A stretch of DNA of 64,000 nucleotides from Membranipora membranacea (taxonomy: Eukaryota > Bryozoa > Gymnolaemata > Cheilostomatida > Membraniporidae), in NCBI GenBank assembly GCA_914767715.1, contig OU612066.1, positions 19,070,283 through 19,134,282 of the forward strand. The letters are read 5' to 3'. Positions 22,220 through 36,600 of the stretch are shown one piece after another (position 1 is the stretch's first letter; every line of letters begins with the position of its first letter). A program made the translations under genes and the position numbers. Under the pieces are notes generated by a model, which was not told the DNA's origin, did not search any database, and saw only the letters and a list, made by a program, of their open reading frames with translations.

Positions 22220-24680
22220 TCTTGGTGAAAAAAATGCGCATTTTGAAAATACTTTCAAATTTCAAATTGAAACACTTATTCTGATTCAGTTTCTCGCTGC
22301 GAGTCTTTTGCCGCAAATATCGGGACGATCGGACCAACATTGGCGAAGTTATAGCGAAAAAAGTCGTAAAAACGCGCGAAAGTGTTTATCTCACTGAGTT
22401 GAGCATCTTGGTGAAAAAAATGCGCATTTTGAAAAAACTTTCAAATTTCAAATTGAAACACTTATTCTGACTCAGTTTCTCGCTGCGAGTCTTTTGCCGC
22501 AAATATCGGGACGATCGGACCAAAATTGGCGAAGTTATAGCGAAAAAAGTCGTAAAATCGCGCGAAAGTGTTTATCTCACTGAGTTGACCATCTTGGTGA
22601 AAAAAATGCGCATTTTGAAAAAACTTTCAAATTTCAAATTGAAACAACTATTCTGACTCGGTTTCTCGCTGCGAGTCTTTTGCCGCAAATATCGGGACGA
22701 TCGGACCAAAATTGGCGAAGTTATAGCGAAAAAAGTCGTAAAATCGCGTGAAAGTGTTTATCTCACTGAGTTCAGCATCTTGGTGAAAAAAATGCGCATT
22801 TTGAAAAAACTTTCAAATTTCAAATTGAAACACTTATTCTGACTCAGTTTCTCGCTGCGAGTCTTTTGCCGCAAATATCGGGACGATCGGACCAAAATTG
22901 GCGAAGTTATAGCGAAAAAAGTCGTAAAATCGCGCGAAAGTGTTTATCTCACTGAGTTGAGCATCTTGGTGAAAAAAATGCGCATTTTGAAAAAACTTTC
23001 AAATTTCAAATTGAAACACTTATTCTGACTCAGTTTCTCGCTGCGAGTCTTTTGCCGGAAATATCGGGACGATCGGACTAAAATTGGCGAAGTTATAGCG
23101 AAAGAAGTCGTAAAATCGCGCGAAAGTGTTTATCACACTGAGTTGAGCATCTTGGTGAAAAAAATGCGCATTTTGAAAAAACTTTCAAATTTCAAATTGA
23201 AACACTTATTCTGACTCAGTTTCTCGCTGCGAGTCTTTTGCCGCAAATATCGGGACGATCGGACCAAAATTGGCGAAGTTATAGCGAAAAAAGTCGTAAA
23301 ATCGCGCGAAAGTGTTTATCTCACTGAGTTGAGCATCTTGGTGAAAAAAATGCGCATTTTGAAAAAACTTTCAAATTTCAAATTGAAACACTTATTCTGA
23401 CTCAGTTTCTCGCTGCGAGTCTTTTGCCGCAAATATCGGGACGATCGGACCAAAATTGGCGAAGTTATAGCGAAAAAAGTCGTAAAATCGCGCGAAAGTG
23501 TTTATCTCACTGAGTTGAGCATCTTGGTGAAAAAAATGCGCATTTTGAAAAAACTTTCAAATTTCAAATTGAAACACTTATTCTGACTCAGTTTCTCGCT
23601 GCGAGTCTTTTGCCGCAAATATCGGGACGATCAGACCAAAATTGGCGAAGTTATAGCGAAAGAAGTCGTAAAATCGCGCGAAAGTGTTTATCTCACTGAG
23701 TTGAGCATCTTGGTGAAAAAAATGCGCATTTTGAAAAAACTTTCAAATTTCAAATTGAAACACTTATTCTGACTCAGTTTCTCGCTGCGAGTCTTTTGCC
23801 GCAAATATCGGGACGATCGGACCAACATTGGCGAAGTTATAGCGAAAAAAGTCGTAAAAACGCGCGAAAGTGTTTATCTCACTGAGTTGAGCATCTTGGT
23901 GAAAAAAATGCGCATTTTGAAAAAACTTTCAAATTTCAAATTGAAACACTTATTCTGACTCAGTTTCTCGCTGCGAGTCTTTTGCCGCAAATATCGGGAC
24001 GATCGGACCAAAATTGGCGAAGTTATAGCGAAAAAAGTCGTAAAAACGCGCGAAAGTGTTTATCTCACTGAGTTGAGCATCTTGGTGAAAAAAATGCGCA
24101 TTTTGAAAAAACTTTCAAATTTCAAATTGAAACACTTATTCTGACTCAGTTTCTCGCTGCGAGTCTTTTGCCGCAAATATCGGGACGATCGGACCAACAT
24201 TGGCGAAGTTATAGCGAAAAAAGTCGTAAAAACGCGCGAAAGTGTTTATCTCACTGAGTTGAGCATCTTGGTGAAAAAAATGCGCATTTTGAAAAAACGT
24301 TCAAATTTCAAATTGAAACACTTATTCTGACTCAGTTTCTCGCTGCGAGTCTTTTGCCGCAAATATCGGGACGATCGGACCAAAATTGGCGAAGTTATAG
24401 CGAAAAAAGTCGTAAAATCGCGCGAAAGTGTTTATCTCACTGAGTTGACCATCTTGGTGAAAAAAATGCGCATTTTGAAAAAACTTTCAAATTTCAAATT
24501 GAAACAATTATTCTGACTCGGTTTCTCGCTGCGAGTCTTTTGCCGCAAATATCGGGACGATCGGACCAAAATTGGCGAAGTTATAGCGAGAAAAGTCGTA
24601 AAATCGCGTGAAAGTGTTTATCTCACTGAGTTCAGCATCTTGGTGAAAAAAATGCGCATTTTGAAAAAACTTTCAAATTT
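22220..24680 (+). repeat. Higher-order cassette, copy 2
   Basis: Same marker order as copy 1, offset by about 9.68 kb: GAAAATACTTTC (22247), GTTGACC (22584), GTTCAGC (22771), CCGGAAATATC (23056), CAGACCAAAATT with GAAAGAAGTC (23632), ACCAACATT, AAAAACGTTC (24296), GTTGACC (24444), GAGAAAAGTC (24588) and GTTCAGC (24631). The GTTGACC pair is exactly 1860 bp apart (10 x 186). Confidence 0.9.
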
Positions 24681-26499
24681 CAAATTGAAACACTTATTCT
24701 GACTCAGTTTCTCGCTGCGAGTCTTTTGCCGCAAATATCGGGACGATCGGACCAAAATTGGCGAAGTTATAGCGAAAAAAGTCGTAAAATCGCGCGAAAG
24801 TGTTTATCTCACTGAGTTGAGCATCTTGGTGAAAAAAATGCGCATTTTGAAAAAACTTTCAAATTTCAAATTGAAACACTTATTCTGACTCAGTTTCTCG
24901 CTGCGAGTCTTTTGCCGCAAATATCGGGACGATCGGACTAAAATTGGCGAAGTTATAGCGAAAAAAGTCGTAAAATCGCGCGAAAGTGTTTATCACACTG
25001 AGTTGAGCATCTTGGTGAAAAAAATGCGCATTTTGAAAAAACTTTCAAATTTCAAATTGAAACACTTATTCTGACTCAGTTTCTCGCTGCGAGTCTTTTG
25101 CCGCAAATATCGGGACGATCGGACCAAAATTGGCGAAGTTATAGCGAAAAAAGTCGTAAAATCGGGCGAAAGTGTTTATCTCACCGAGTTGAGCATCTTG
25201 GTGAAAAAAATGCGCATTTTGAAAAAACTTTCAAATTTCAAACTGAAACACTTATTCAGACTCAGCTTTTCGCTGCGAGTCTTTTGCCGCAAACATCGGG
25301 ACGATCGGACCGAAATTGGCGAAGTTATAGCGAAAAAAGTCGTAAAATCGCGCGAAAGTGTTTATCTCACTGAGTTGAGCATCTTGGTGAAAAAAATGCG
25401 CATTTTGAAAAAACTTTCAAATTTCAAATTGAAACACTTATTCTGACTCAGTTTCTCGCTGCGAGTCTTTTGCCGCAAATATCGGGACGATCGGACCAAA
25501 ATTGGCGAAGTTATAGCGAAAAAAGTCGTAAAATCGCGCGAAAGTGTTTATCTCACTGAGTTGAGCATCTTGGTGAAAAAAATGCGCATTTTGAAAAAAC
25601 TTTCAAATTTCAAATTGAAACACTTATTCTGACTCAGTTTTTCGCTGCGAGTCTTTTGGCGCAAATATCGGGACGATCGGACCAAAATTGGCGAAGTTAT
25701 AGCGAAAAAAGTCGTAAAATCGCGCGAAAGTGTTTATCTCACTGAGTTGAGCATCTTGGTGAAAAAAATGCGCATTTTGAAAAAACTTTCAAATTTCAAA
25801 CTGAAACACTTATTCAGACTCAGCTTTTCGCTGCGAGTCTTTTGCCGCAAATATCGGGACGATCGGACCAAAATTGGCGAAGTTATAGCGAAAAAAGTCG
25901 TAAAATCGCGCGAAAGTGTTTATCTCACTGAGTTGAGCATCTTGGTGAAAAAAAAATGCTCATTTTGAAAAAACTTTCAAATTTCAAATTGAAACACTTA
26001 TTCTGACTCAGTTTCTCGCTGCGAGTCTTTTGCCGCAAATATCGGGACGATCGGACCAAAATTGGCGAAGTTATAGCGAAAAAAGTCGTAAAAACGCGCG
26101 AAAGTGTTTATCTCACTGAGTTGAGCATCTTGGTGAAAAAAATGCGCAGTTTGAAAAAACTTTCAAATTTCAAATTGAAACACTTATTCTGACTCAGTTT
26201 CTCGCTGCGAGTCTTTTGCCGCAAATATCGGGACGATCGGACCAACATTGGCGAAGTTATAGCGAAAAAAGTCGTAAAAACGCGCGAAAGTGTTTATCTC
26301 ACTGAGTTGAGCATCTTGGTGAAAAAAATGCGCAGTTTGAAAAAACTTTCAAATTTCAAATTGAAACACTTATTCTGACTCAGTTTCTCGCTGCGAGTCT
26401 TTTGCCGCAAATATCGGGACGATCGGACCAAAATTGGCGAAGTTATAGCGAAAAAAGTCGTAAAAACGCGCGAAAGTGTTTATCTCACTGAGTTGAGCA

Positions 26500-28960
26500 T
26501 CTTGGTGAAAAAAATGCGCATTTTGAAAAAACTTTCAAATTTCAAATTGAAACACTTATTCTGACTCAGTTTCTCGCTGCGAGTCTTTTGCCGCAAATAT
26601 CGGGACGATCGGACCAACATTGGCGAAGTTATAGCGAAAAAAGTCGTAAAAACGCGCGAAAGTGTTTATCTCACTGAGTTGAGCATCTTGGTGAAAAAAA
26701 TGCGCATTTTGAAAAAACTTTCAAATTTCAAATTGAAACACTTATTCTGACTCAGTTTCTCGCTGCGAGTCTTTTGCCGCAAATATCGGGACGATCTGAC
26801 CAAAATTGGCGAAGTTATAGCGAAAAAAGTCGTAAAATCGCGCGAAAGTGTTTATCTCACTGAGTTGACCATCTTGGTGAAAAAAATGCGCATTTTGAAA
26901 AAACTTTCAAAGTTCAAATTGAAACAACTATTCTGACTCGGTTTCTCGCTGCGAGTCTTTTGCCGCAAATATCGGGACGATCGGACCAAAATTGGCGAAG
27001 TTATAGCGAAAAAAGTCGTAAAATCGCATGAAAGTGTTTATCTCACTGAGTTCAGCATCTTGGTGAAAAAAATGCGCATTTTGAAAAAACTTTCAAATTT
27101 CAAATTGAAACACTTATTCTGACTCAGTTTCTCGCTGCGAGTCTTTTGCCGCAAATATCGGGACGATCGGACCAAAATTGGCGAAGTTATAGCGAAAAAA
27201 GTCGTAAAATCGCGCGAAAGTGTTTATCTCACTGAGTTGAGCATCTTGGTGAAAAAAATGCGCATTTTGAAAAAACTTTCAAATTTCAAATTGAAACACT
27301 TATTCTGACTCAGTTTCTCGCTGCGAGTCTTTTGCCGGAAATATCGGGACGATCGGACTAAAATTGGCGAAGTTATAGCGAAAAAAGTCGTAAAATCGCG
27401 CGAAAGTGTTTATCACACTGAGTTGAGCATCTTGGTGAAAAAAATGCGCATTTTGAAAAAACTTTCAAATTTCAAATTGAAACACTTATTCTGACTCAGT
27501 TTCTCGCTGCGAGTCTTTTGCCGCAAATATCGGGACGATCGGACCAAAATTGGCGAAGTTATAGCGAAAAAAGTCGTAAAATCGCGCGAAAGTGTTTATC
27601 TCACTGAGTTGAGCATCTTGGTGAAAAAAATGCGCATTTTGAAAAAACTTTCAAATTTCAAATTGAAACACTTATTCTGACTCAGTTTCTCGCTGCGAGT
27701 CTTTTGCCGCAAATATCGGGACGATCGGACCAAAATTAGCGAAGTTATAGCGAAAAAAGTCGTAAAATCGCGCGAAAGTGTTTATCTCACTGAGTTGAGC
27801 ATCTTGGTGAAAAAAATGCGCATTTTGAAAAAACTTTCAAATTTCAAATTGAAACACTTATTCTGACTCAGTTTCTCGCTGCGAGTCTTTTGCCGCAAAT
27901 ATCGGGACGATCAGACCAAAATTGGCGAAGTTATTGCGAAAGAAGTCGTAAAATCGCGCGAAAGTGTTTATCTCACTGAGTTGAGCATCTTGGTGAAAAA
28001 AATGCGCATTTTGAAAAAACTTTCAAATTTCAAATTGAAACACTTATTCTGACTCAGTTTCTCGCTGCGAGTCTTTTGCCGCAAATATCGGGACGATCGG
28101 ACCAACATTGGCGAAGTTATAGCGAAAAAAGTCGTAAAAACGCGCGAAAGTGTTTATCTCACTGAGTTGAGCATCTTGGTGAAAAAAATGCGCATTTTGA
28201 AAAAACTTTCAAATTTCAAATTGAAACACTTATTCTGACTCAGTTTCTCGCTGCGAGTCTTTTGCCGCAAATATCGGGACGATCGGACCAAAATTGGCGA
28301 AGTTATAGCGAAAAAAGTCGTAAAAACGCGCGAAAGTGTTTATCTCACTGAGTTGAGCATCTTGGTGAAAAAAATGCGCATTTTGAAAAAACTTTCAAAT
28401 TTCAAATTGAAACACTTATTCTGACTCAGTTTCTCGCTGCGAGTCTTTTGCCGCAAATATCGGGACGATCGGACCAACATTGGCGAAGTTATAGCGAAAA
28501 AAGTCGTAAAAACGCGCGAAAGTGTTTATCTCACTGAGTTGAGCATCTTGGTGAAAAAAATGCGCATTTTGAAAAAACTTTCAAATTTCAAATTGAAACA
28601 CTTATTCTGACTCAGTTTCTCGCTGCGAGTCTTTTGCCGCAAATATCGGGACGATCGGACCAAAATTGGCGAAGTTATAGCGAAAAAAGTCGTAAAATCG
28701 CGCGAAAGTGTTTATCTCACTGAGTTGACCATCTTGGTGAAAAAAATGCGCATTTTGAAAAAACTTTCAAATTTCAAATTGAAACAACTATTCTGACTCG
28801 GTTTCTCGCTGCGAGTCTTTTGCCGCAAATATCGGGACGATCGGACCAAAATTGGCGAAGTTATAGCGAGAAAAGTCGTAAAATCGCGTGAAAGTGTTTA
28901 TCTCACTGAGTTCAGCATCTTGGTGAAAAAAATGCGCATTTTGAAAAAACTTTCAAATTT
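26500..28960 (+). repeat. Higher-order cassette, copy 3
   Basis: Markers: GTTGACC (26864), GTTCAGC (27051), CCGGAAATATC with ACTAAAATT (27336), TTATCACACTG (27411), CAGACCAAAATT with GAAAGAAGTC (27911), ACCAACATT, GTTGACC (28724), GAGAAAAGTC (28868) and GTTCAGC (28911). Paired GTTGACC monomers are 1860 bp apart. Private changes include GATCTGACC near 26795 and TCGCATGAAAG near 27025. Confidence 0.9.
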
Positions 28961-30399
28961 CAAATTGAAACACTTATTCTGACTCAGTTTCTCGCTGCGA
29001 GTCTTTTGCCGCAAATATCGGGACGATCGGACCAAAATTGGCGAAGTTATAGCGAAAAAAGTCGTAAAATCGCGCGAAAGTGTTTATCTCACTGAGTTGA
29101 GCATCTTGGTGAAAAAAATGCGCATTTTGAAAAAACTTTCAAATTTCAAATTGAAACACTTATTCTGACTCAGTTTCTCGCTGCGAGTCTTTTGCCGGAA
29201 ATATCGGGACGATCGGACTAAAATTGGCGAAGTTATAGCGAAAAAAGTCGTAAAATCGCGCGAAAGTGTTTATCACACTGAGTTGAGCATCTTGGTGAAT
29301 AAAAAATGCGCATTTTGAAAAAACTTTCAAATTTCAAATTGAAACACTTATTCTGACTCAGTTTCTCGCTGCGAGTCTTTTGCCGCAAATATCGGGACGA
29401 TCGGACCAAAATTGGCGAAGTTATAGCGAAAAAAGTCGTAAAATCGCGCGAAAGTGTTTATCTCACTGAGTTGAGCATCTTGGTGAAAAAAATGCGCATT
29501 TTGAAAAAACTTTCAAATTTCAAATTGAAACACTTATTCTGACTCAGTTTCTCGCTGCGAGTCTTTTTGCCGCAAATATCGGGACGATCGGACCAAAATT
29601 GGCGAAGTTATAGCGAAAAAAGTCGTAAAATCGTGCGAAAGTGTTTATCTCACTGAGTTGAGCATCTTGGTGAAAAAAATGCGCATTTTGAAAAAATTTT
29701 CAAATTTCAAATTGAAACACTTATTCTGACTCAGTTTCTCGCTGCGAGTCTTTTGCCGCAAATATCGGGACGATCAGACCAAAATTGGCGAAGTTATAGC
29801 GAAAGAAGTCGTAAAATCGCGCGAAAGTGTTTATCTCACTGAGTTGAGCATCTTGGTGAAAAAAATGCGCATTTTGAAAAAACTTTCAAATTTCAAATTG
29901 AAACACTTATTCTGACTCAGTTTCTCGCTGCGAGTCTTTTGCCGCAAATATCGGGACGATCGGATCAAAATTGGCGAAGTTATAGCGAAAAAAGTCGTAA
30001 AATCGCGCGAAAGTGTTTATCTCACTGAGTTGAGCATCTTGGTGAAAAAAATGCGCATTTTGAAAAAACTTTCAAATTTCAAATTGAAACACTTATTCTG
30101 ACTCAGTTTCTCGCTGCGAGTCTTTTGCCGCAAATATCGGGACGATCGGACCAAAATTGGCGAAGTTTATAGCGAAAAAAGTCGTAAAATCGCGCGAAAG
30201 TGTTTATCTCACTGAGTTGAGCATCTTGGTGAAAAAAATGCGCATTTTGAAAAAACTTTCAAATTTCAAATTGAAACACTTATTCTGACTCAGTTTCTCG
30301 CTGCGAGTCTTTTGCCGTAAATATCGGGACGATCGGACCAAAATTGGCGAAGTTATAGCGAAAAAAGTCGTAAAATCGCGCGAAAGTGTTTATCTCACT

Positions 30400-32860
30400 G
30401 AGTTGAGCATCTTGGTGAAAAAAATGCGCATTTGAAAAAACTTTCAAATTTCAAATTGAAACACTTATTCTGACTCAGTTTCTCGCTGCGAGTCTTTTGC
30501 CGCAAATATCGGGACGATCGGACCAACATTGGCGAAGTTATAGCGAAAAAAGTCGTAAAAACGCGCGAAATCTCACTGAGTTGAGCATCTTGGTGAAAAA
30601 AATGCGCATTTTGAAAAAACTTTCAAATTTTCAAATTGAAACACTTATTCTGACTCAGTTTCTCGCTGCGAGTCTTTTGCCGCAAATATCGGGACGATCG
30701 GACCAAAATTGGCGAAGTTATAGCGAAAAAAGTCGTAAAATCGCGCGAAAGTGTTTATCTCACTGAGTTGACCATCTTGGTGAAAAAAATGCGCATTTTG
30801 AAAAAAACTTTCAAATTTCAAATTGAAACAACTATTCTGACTCGGTTTCTCGCTGCGAGTCTTTTGCCGCAAATATCGGGACGATCGGACCAAAATTGGC
30901 GAAGTTATAGCGAAAAAAGTCGTAAAATCGCGTGAAAGTGTTTATCTCACTGAGTTCAGCATCTTGGTGAAAAAAATGCGCATTTTGAAAAAACTTTCAA
31001 ATTTCAAATTGAAACACTTATTCTGACTCAGTTTCTCGCTGCGAGTCTTTTGCCGCAAATATCGGGACGATCGGACCAAAATTGGCGAAGTTATAGCGAA
31101 AAAAGTCGTAAAATCGCGCGAAAGTGTTTATCTCACTGAGTTGAGCATCTTGGTGAAAAAAATGCGCATTTTGAAAAAACTTTCAAATTTCAAATTGAAA
31201 CACTTATTCTGACTCAGTTTCTCGCTGCGAGTCTTTTGCCGGAAATATCGGGACGATCGGACTAAAATTGGCGAAGTTATAGCGAAAAAAGTCGTAAAAT
31301 CGCGCGAAAGTGTTTATCACACTGAGTTGAGCATCTTGGTGAAAAAAATGCGCATTTTGAAAAAACTTTCAAATTTCAAATTGAAACACTTATTCTGACT
31401 CAAGTTTCTCGCTGCGAGTCTTTTGCCGCAAATATCGGGACGATCGGACCAAAATTGGCGAAGTTATAGCGAAAAAAAGTCGTAAAATCGCGCGAAAGTG
31501 TTTATCTCACTGAGTTGAGCATCTTGGTGAAAAAAATGCGCATTTTGAAAAAACTTTCAAATTTCAAATTGAAACACTTATTCTGACTCAGTTTCTCGCT
31601 GCGAGTCTTTTGCCGCAAATATCGGGACGATCGGACCAAAATTGGCGAAGTTATAGCGAAAAAAAGTCGTAAAATCGCGCGAAAGTGTTTATCTCACTGA
31701 GTTGAGCATCTTGGTGAAAAAAATGCGCATTTTGAAAAAACTTTCAAATTTCAAATTGAAACACTTATTCTGACTCAGTTTCTCGCTGCGAGTCTTTTGC
31801 CGCAAATATCGGGACGATCAGACCAAAATTGGCGAAGTTATAGCGAAAGAAGTCGTAAAATCGCGCGAAAGTGTTTATCTCACTGAGTTGAGCATCTTGG
31901 TGAAAAAAATGCGCATTTTGAAAAAACTTTCAAATTTCAAATTGAAACACTTATTCTGACTCAGTTTCTCGCTGCGAGTCTTTTGCCGCAAATATCGGGA
32001 CGATCGGACCAACATTGGCGAAGTTATAGCGAAAAAAGTCGTAAAAACGCGCGAAAGTGTTTATCTCACTGAGTTGAGCATCTTGGTGAAAAAAATGCGC
32101 ATTTTGAAAAAACTTTCAAATTTCAAATTGAAACACTTATTCTGACTCAGTTTCTCGCTGCGAGTCTTTTGCCGCAAATATCGGGACGATCGGACCAAAA
32201 TTGGCGAAGTTATAGCGAAAAAAGTCGTAAAAACGCGCGAAAGTGTTTATCTCACTGAGTTGAGCATCTTGGTGAAAAAAATGCGCATTTTGAAAAAACT
32301 TTCAAATTTCAAATTGAAACACTTATTCTGACTCAGTTTCTCGCTGCGAGTCTTTTGCCGCAAATATCGGGACGATCGGACAAACATTGGCGAAGTTATA
32401 GCGAAAAAAGTCGTAAAAACGCGCGAAAGTGTTTATCTCACTGAGTTGAGCATCTTGGTGAAAAAAATGCGCATTTTGAAAAAACTTTCAAATTTCAAAT
32501 TGAAACACTTATTCTGACTCAGTTTCTCGCTGCGAGTCTTTTGCCGCAAATATCGGGACGATCGGACCAAAATTGGCGAAGTTATAGCGAAAAAAGTCGT
32601 AAAATCGCGCGAAAGTGTTTATCTCACTGAGTTGACCATCTTGGTGAAAAAAATGCGCATTTTGAAAAAACTTTCAAATTTCAAATTGAAACAATTATTC
32701 TGACTCGGTTTCTCGCTGCGAGTCTTTTGCCGCAAATATCGGGACGATCGGACCAAAATTGGCGAAGTTATAGCGAGAAAAGTCGTAAAATCGCGTGAAA
32801 GTGTTTATCTCACTGAGTTCAGCATCTTGGTGAAAAAAATGCGCATTTTGAAAAAACTTT
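30400..32860 (+). repeat. Higher-order cassette, copy 4
   Basis: Markers: GTTGACC (30768), GTTCAGC (30955), CCGGAAATATC (31240), TTATCACACTG (31315), CAGACC with GAAAGAAGTC (31819), ACCAACATT, GTTGACC (32632), GAGAAAAGTC (32774) and GTTCAGC (32818). Single-base insertions in homopolymers (for example near 30797, 31403, 31472 and 31661) and a 7-bp deletion at 30570 stretch or shrink the spacing relative to copies 1-3. Confidence 0.88.
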
Positions 32861-33619
32861 CAAATTTCAAATTGAAACACTTATTCTGACTCAGTTTCTC
32901 GCTGCGAGTCTTTTGCCGCAAATATCGGGACGATCGGACCAAAATTGGCGAAGTTATAGCGAAAAAAGTCGTAAAATCGCGCGAAAGTGTTTATCTCACT
33001 GAGTTGAGCATCTTGGTGAAAAAAATGCGCATTTTGCAAAAACTTTCAAATTTCAAATTGAAACACTTATTCTGACTCAGTTTTTCGCTGCGAGTCTTTT
33101 GGCGCAAATATCGGGACGATCGGACCAAAATTGGCGAAGTTATAGCGAAAAAAGTCGTAAAATCGCGCGAAAGTGTTTATCTCACTGAGTTGAGCATCTT
33201 GGTGAAAAAAATGCGCATTTTGAAAAAACTTTCAAATTTCAAACTGAAACACTTATTCAGACTCAGCTTTTCGCTGCGAGTCTTTTGCCGCAAATATCGG
33301 GACGATCGGACCAAAATTGGCGAAGTTATAGCGAAAAAAGTCGTAAAATCGCGCGAAAGTGTTTATCTCACTGAGTTGAGCATCTTGGTGAAAAAAAAAT
33401 GCTCATTTTAAAAAAACTTTCAAATTTCAAATTGAAACACTTATTCTGACTCAGTTTCTCGCTGCGAGTCTTTTGCCGCAAATATCGGGACGATCGGACC
33501 AAAATTGGCGAAGTTATAGCGAAAAAAGTCGTAAAAACGCGCGAAAGTGTTTATCTCACTGAGTTGAGCATCTTGGTGAAAAAAATGCGCAGTTTGAAAA
33601 AACTTTCAAATTTCAAATT

Positions 33620-36600
33620 GAAACACTTATTCTGACTCAGTTTCTCGCTGCGAGTCTTTTGCCGCAAATATCGGGACGATCGGACCAACATTGGCGAAGT
33701 TATAGCGAAAAAAGTCGTAAAAACGCGCGAAAGTGTTTATCTCACTGAGTTGAGCATCTTGGTGAAAAAAATGCGCAGTTTGAAAAAACTTTCAAATTTC
33801 AAATTGAAACACTTATTCTGACTCAGTTTCTCGCTGCGAGTCTTTTGCCGCAAATATCGGGACGATCGGACCAAAATTGGCGAAGTTATAGCGAAAAAAG
33901 TCGTAAAAACGCGCGAAAGTGTTTATCTCACTGAGTTGAGCATCTTGGTGAAAAAAATGCGCATTTTGAAAAAACTTTCAAATTTCAAATTGAAACACTT
34001 ATTCTGACTCAGTTTCTCGCTGCGAGTCTTTTGCCGCAAATATCGGGACGATCGGACCAACATTGGCAAAGTTATAGCGAAAAAAGTCGTAAAAACGCGC
34101 GAAAGTGTTTATCTCACTGAGTTGAGCATCTTGGTGAAAAAAATGCGCATTTTGAAAAAACTTTCAAATTTCAAATTGAAACACTTATTCTGACTCAGTT
34201 TCTCGCTGCGAGTCTTTTGCCGCAAATATCGGGACGATCGGACCAAAATTGGCGAAGTTATAGCGAAAAAAGTCGTAAAATCGCGCGAAAGTGTTTATCT
34301 CACTGAGTTGAGCATCTTGGTGAAAAAAATGCGCATTTTGAAAAAACTTTCAAATTTCAAATTGAAACACTTATTCTGACTCAGTTTCTCGCTGCGAGTC
34401 TTTTGCCGCAAATATCGGGACGATCGGACCAAAATTGGCGAAGTTATAGCGAAAAAAGTCGTAAAATCGCGCGAAAGTGTTTATCTCACTGAGTTGAGCA
34501 TCTTGGTGAAAAAAATGCGCATTTTGAAAAAACTTTCAAATTTCAAATTGAAACACTTATTCTGACTCAGTTTCTCGCTGCGAGTCTTTTGCCGCAAATA
34601 TCGGGACAATCGGACCAAAATTGGCGAAGTTATAGCGAAAAAAGTCGTAAAATCGCGCGAAAGTGTTTATCTCACTGAGTTGAGCATCTTGGTGAAAAAA
34701 ATGCGCATTTTGAAAAAACTTTCAAATTTCAAATTGAAACACTTATTCTGACTCAGTTTCTCGCTGCGAGTCTTTTGCCGCAAATATCGGGACGATCGGA
34801 CCGAAATTGGCGAAGTTGTAGCGAAAAAAGTCGTAAAATCGCGCGAAAGTGTTTATCTCACTGAGTTGAGCATCTTGGTGAAAAAAATGCGCATTTTGAA
34901 AAAACTTTCAAATTTCAAATTGAAACACTTATTCTGACTCAGTTTCTCGCTGCGAGTCTTTTGCCGCAAATATCGGGACGATCGGATCAAAATTGGCGAA
35001 GTTATAGCGAAAAAAGTCGTAAAATCGCGCGAAAGTGTTTATCTCACTGAGTTGAGCATCTTGGTGAAAAAAATGCGCATTTTGAAAAAATTTTCAAATT
35101 TCAAATTGAAACACTTATTCTGACTCAGTTTCTCGCTGCGAGTCTTTTGCCGCAAATATCGGGACGATCGGACCAAAATTGGCGAAGTTATAGCGAAAAA
35201 AGTCGTAAAATCGCGCGAAAGTGTTTATCTCACTGAGTTGAGCATCTTGGTGAAAAAAATGCGCATTTTGAAAAAACTTTCAAATTTCAAATTGAAAACA
35301 CTTATTCTGACTCAGTTTCTCGCTGCGAGTCTTTTGCCGTAAATATCGGGACGATCGGACCAAAATTGGCGAAGTTATAGCGAAAAAAGTCGTAAAATCG
35401 CGCGAAAGTGTTTATCTCACTGAGTTGAGCATCTTGGTGAAAAAAATGCGCATTTTGAAAAAACTTTCAAATTTCAAATTGAAACACTTATTCTGACTCA
35501 GTTTCTCGCTGCGAGTCTTTTGCCGCAAATATCGGGACGATCGGACCAAAATTGGCGAAGTTATAGCGAAAAAAGTCGTAAAAACGCGCGAAAGTGTTTA
35601 TCTCACTGAGTTGAGCATCTTGGTGAAAAAAATGCGCATTTTGAAAAAACTTTCAAATTTCAAATTGAAACACTTATTCTGACTCAGTTTCTCGCTGCGA
35701 GTCTTTTGCCGCAAATATCGGGACGATCGGACCAACATTGGCGAAGTTATAGCGAAAAAAGTCGTAAAAACGCGCGAAAGTGTTTATCTCACTGAGTTGA
35801 GCATCTTGGTGAAAAAAATGCGCAGTTTGAAAAAACTTTCAAATTTCAAATTGAAACACTTATTCTGACTCAGTTTCTCGCTGCGAGTCTTTTGCCGCAA
35901 ATATCGGGACGATCGGACCAAAATTGGCGAAGTTATAGCGAAAAAAGTCGTAAAAACGCGCGAAAGTGTTTATCTCACTGAGTTGAGCATCTTGGTGAAA
36001 AAAATGCGCATTTTGAAAAAACTTTCAAATTTCAAATTGAAACACTTATTCTGACTCAGTTTCTCGCTGCGAGTCTTTTGCCGCAAATATCGGGACGATC
36101 GGACCAACATTGGCAAAGTTATAGCGAAAAAAGTCGTAAAAACGCGCGAAAGTGTTTATCTCACTGAGTTGAGCATCTTGGTGAAAAAAATGCGCATTTT
36201 GAAAAAACTTTCAAATTTCAAATTGAAACACTTATTCTGACTCAGTTTCTCGCTGCGAGTCTTTTGCCGCAAATATCGGGACGATCGGACCAAAATTGGC
36301 GAAGTTATAGCGAAAAAAGTCGTAAAATCGCGCGAAAGTGTTTATCTCACTGAGTTGAGCATCTTGGTGAAAAAAATGCGCATTTTGAAAAAAACTTTCA
36401 AATTTCAAATTGAAACACTTATTCTGACTCAGTTTCTCGCTGCGAGTCTTTTGCCGCAAATATCGGGACGATCGGACCAAAATTGGCGAAGTTATAGCGA
36501 AAAAAGTCGTAAAATCGCGCGAAAGTGTTTATCTCACTGAGTTGAGCATCTTGGTGAAAAAAATGCGCATTTTGAAAAAACTTTCAAATTTCAAATTGAA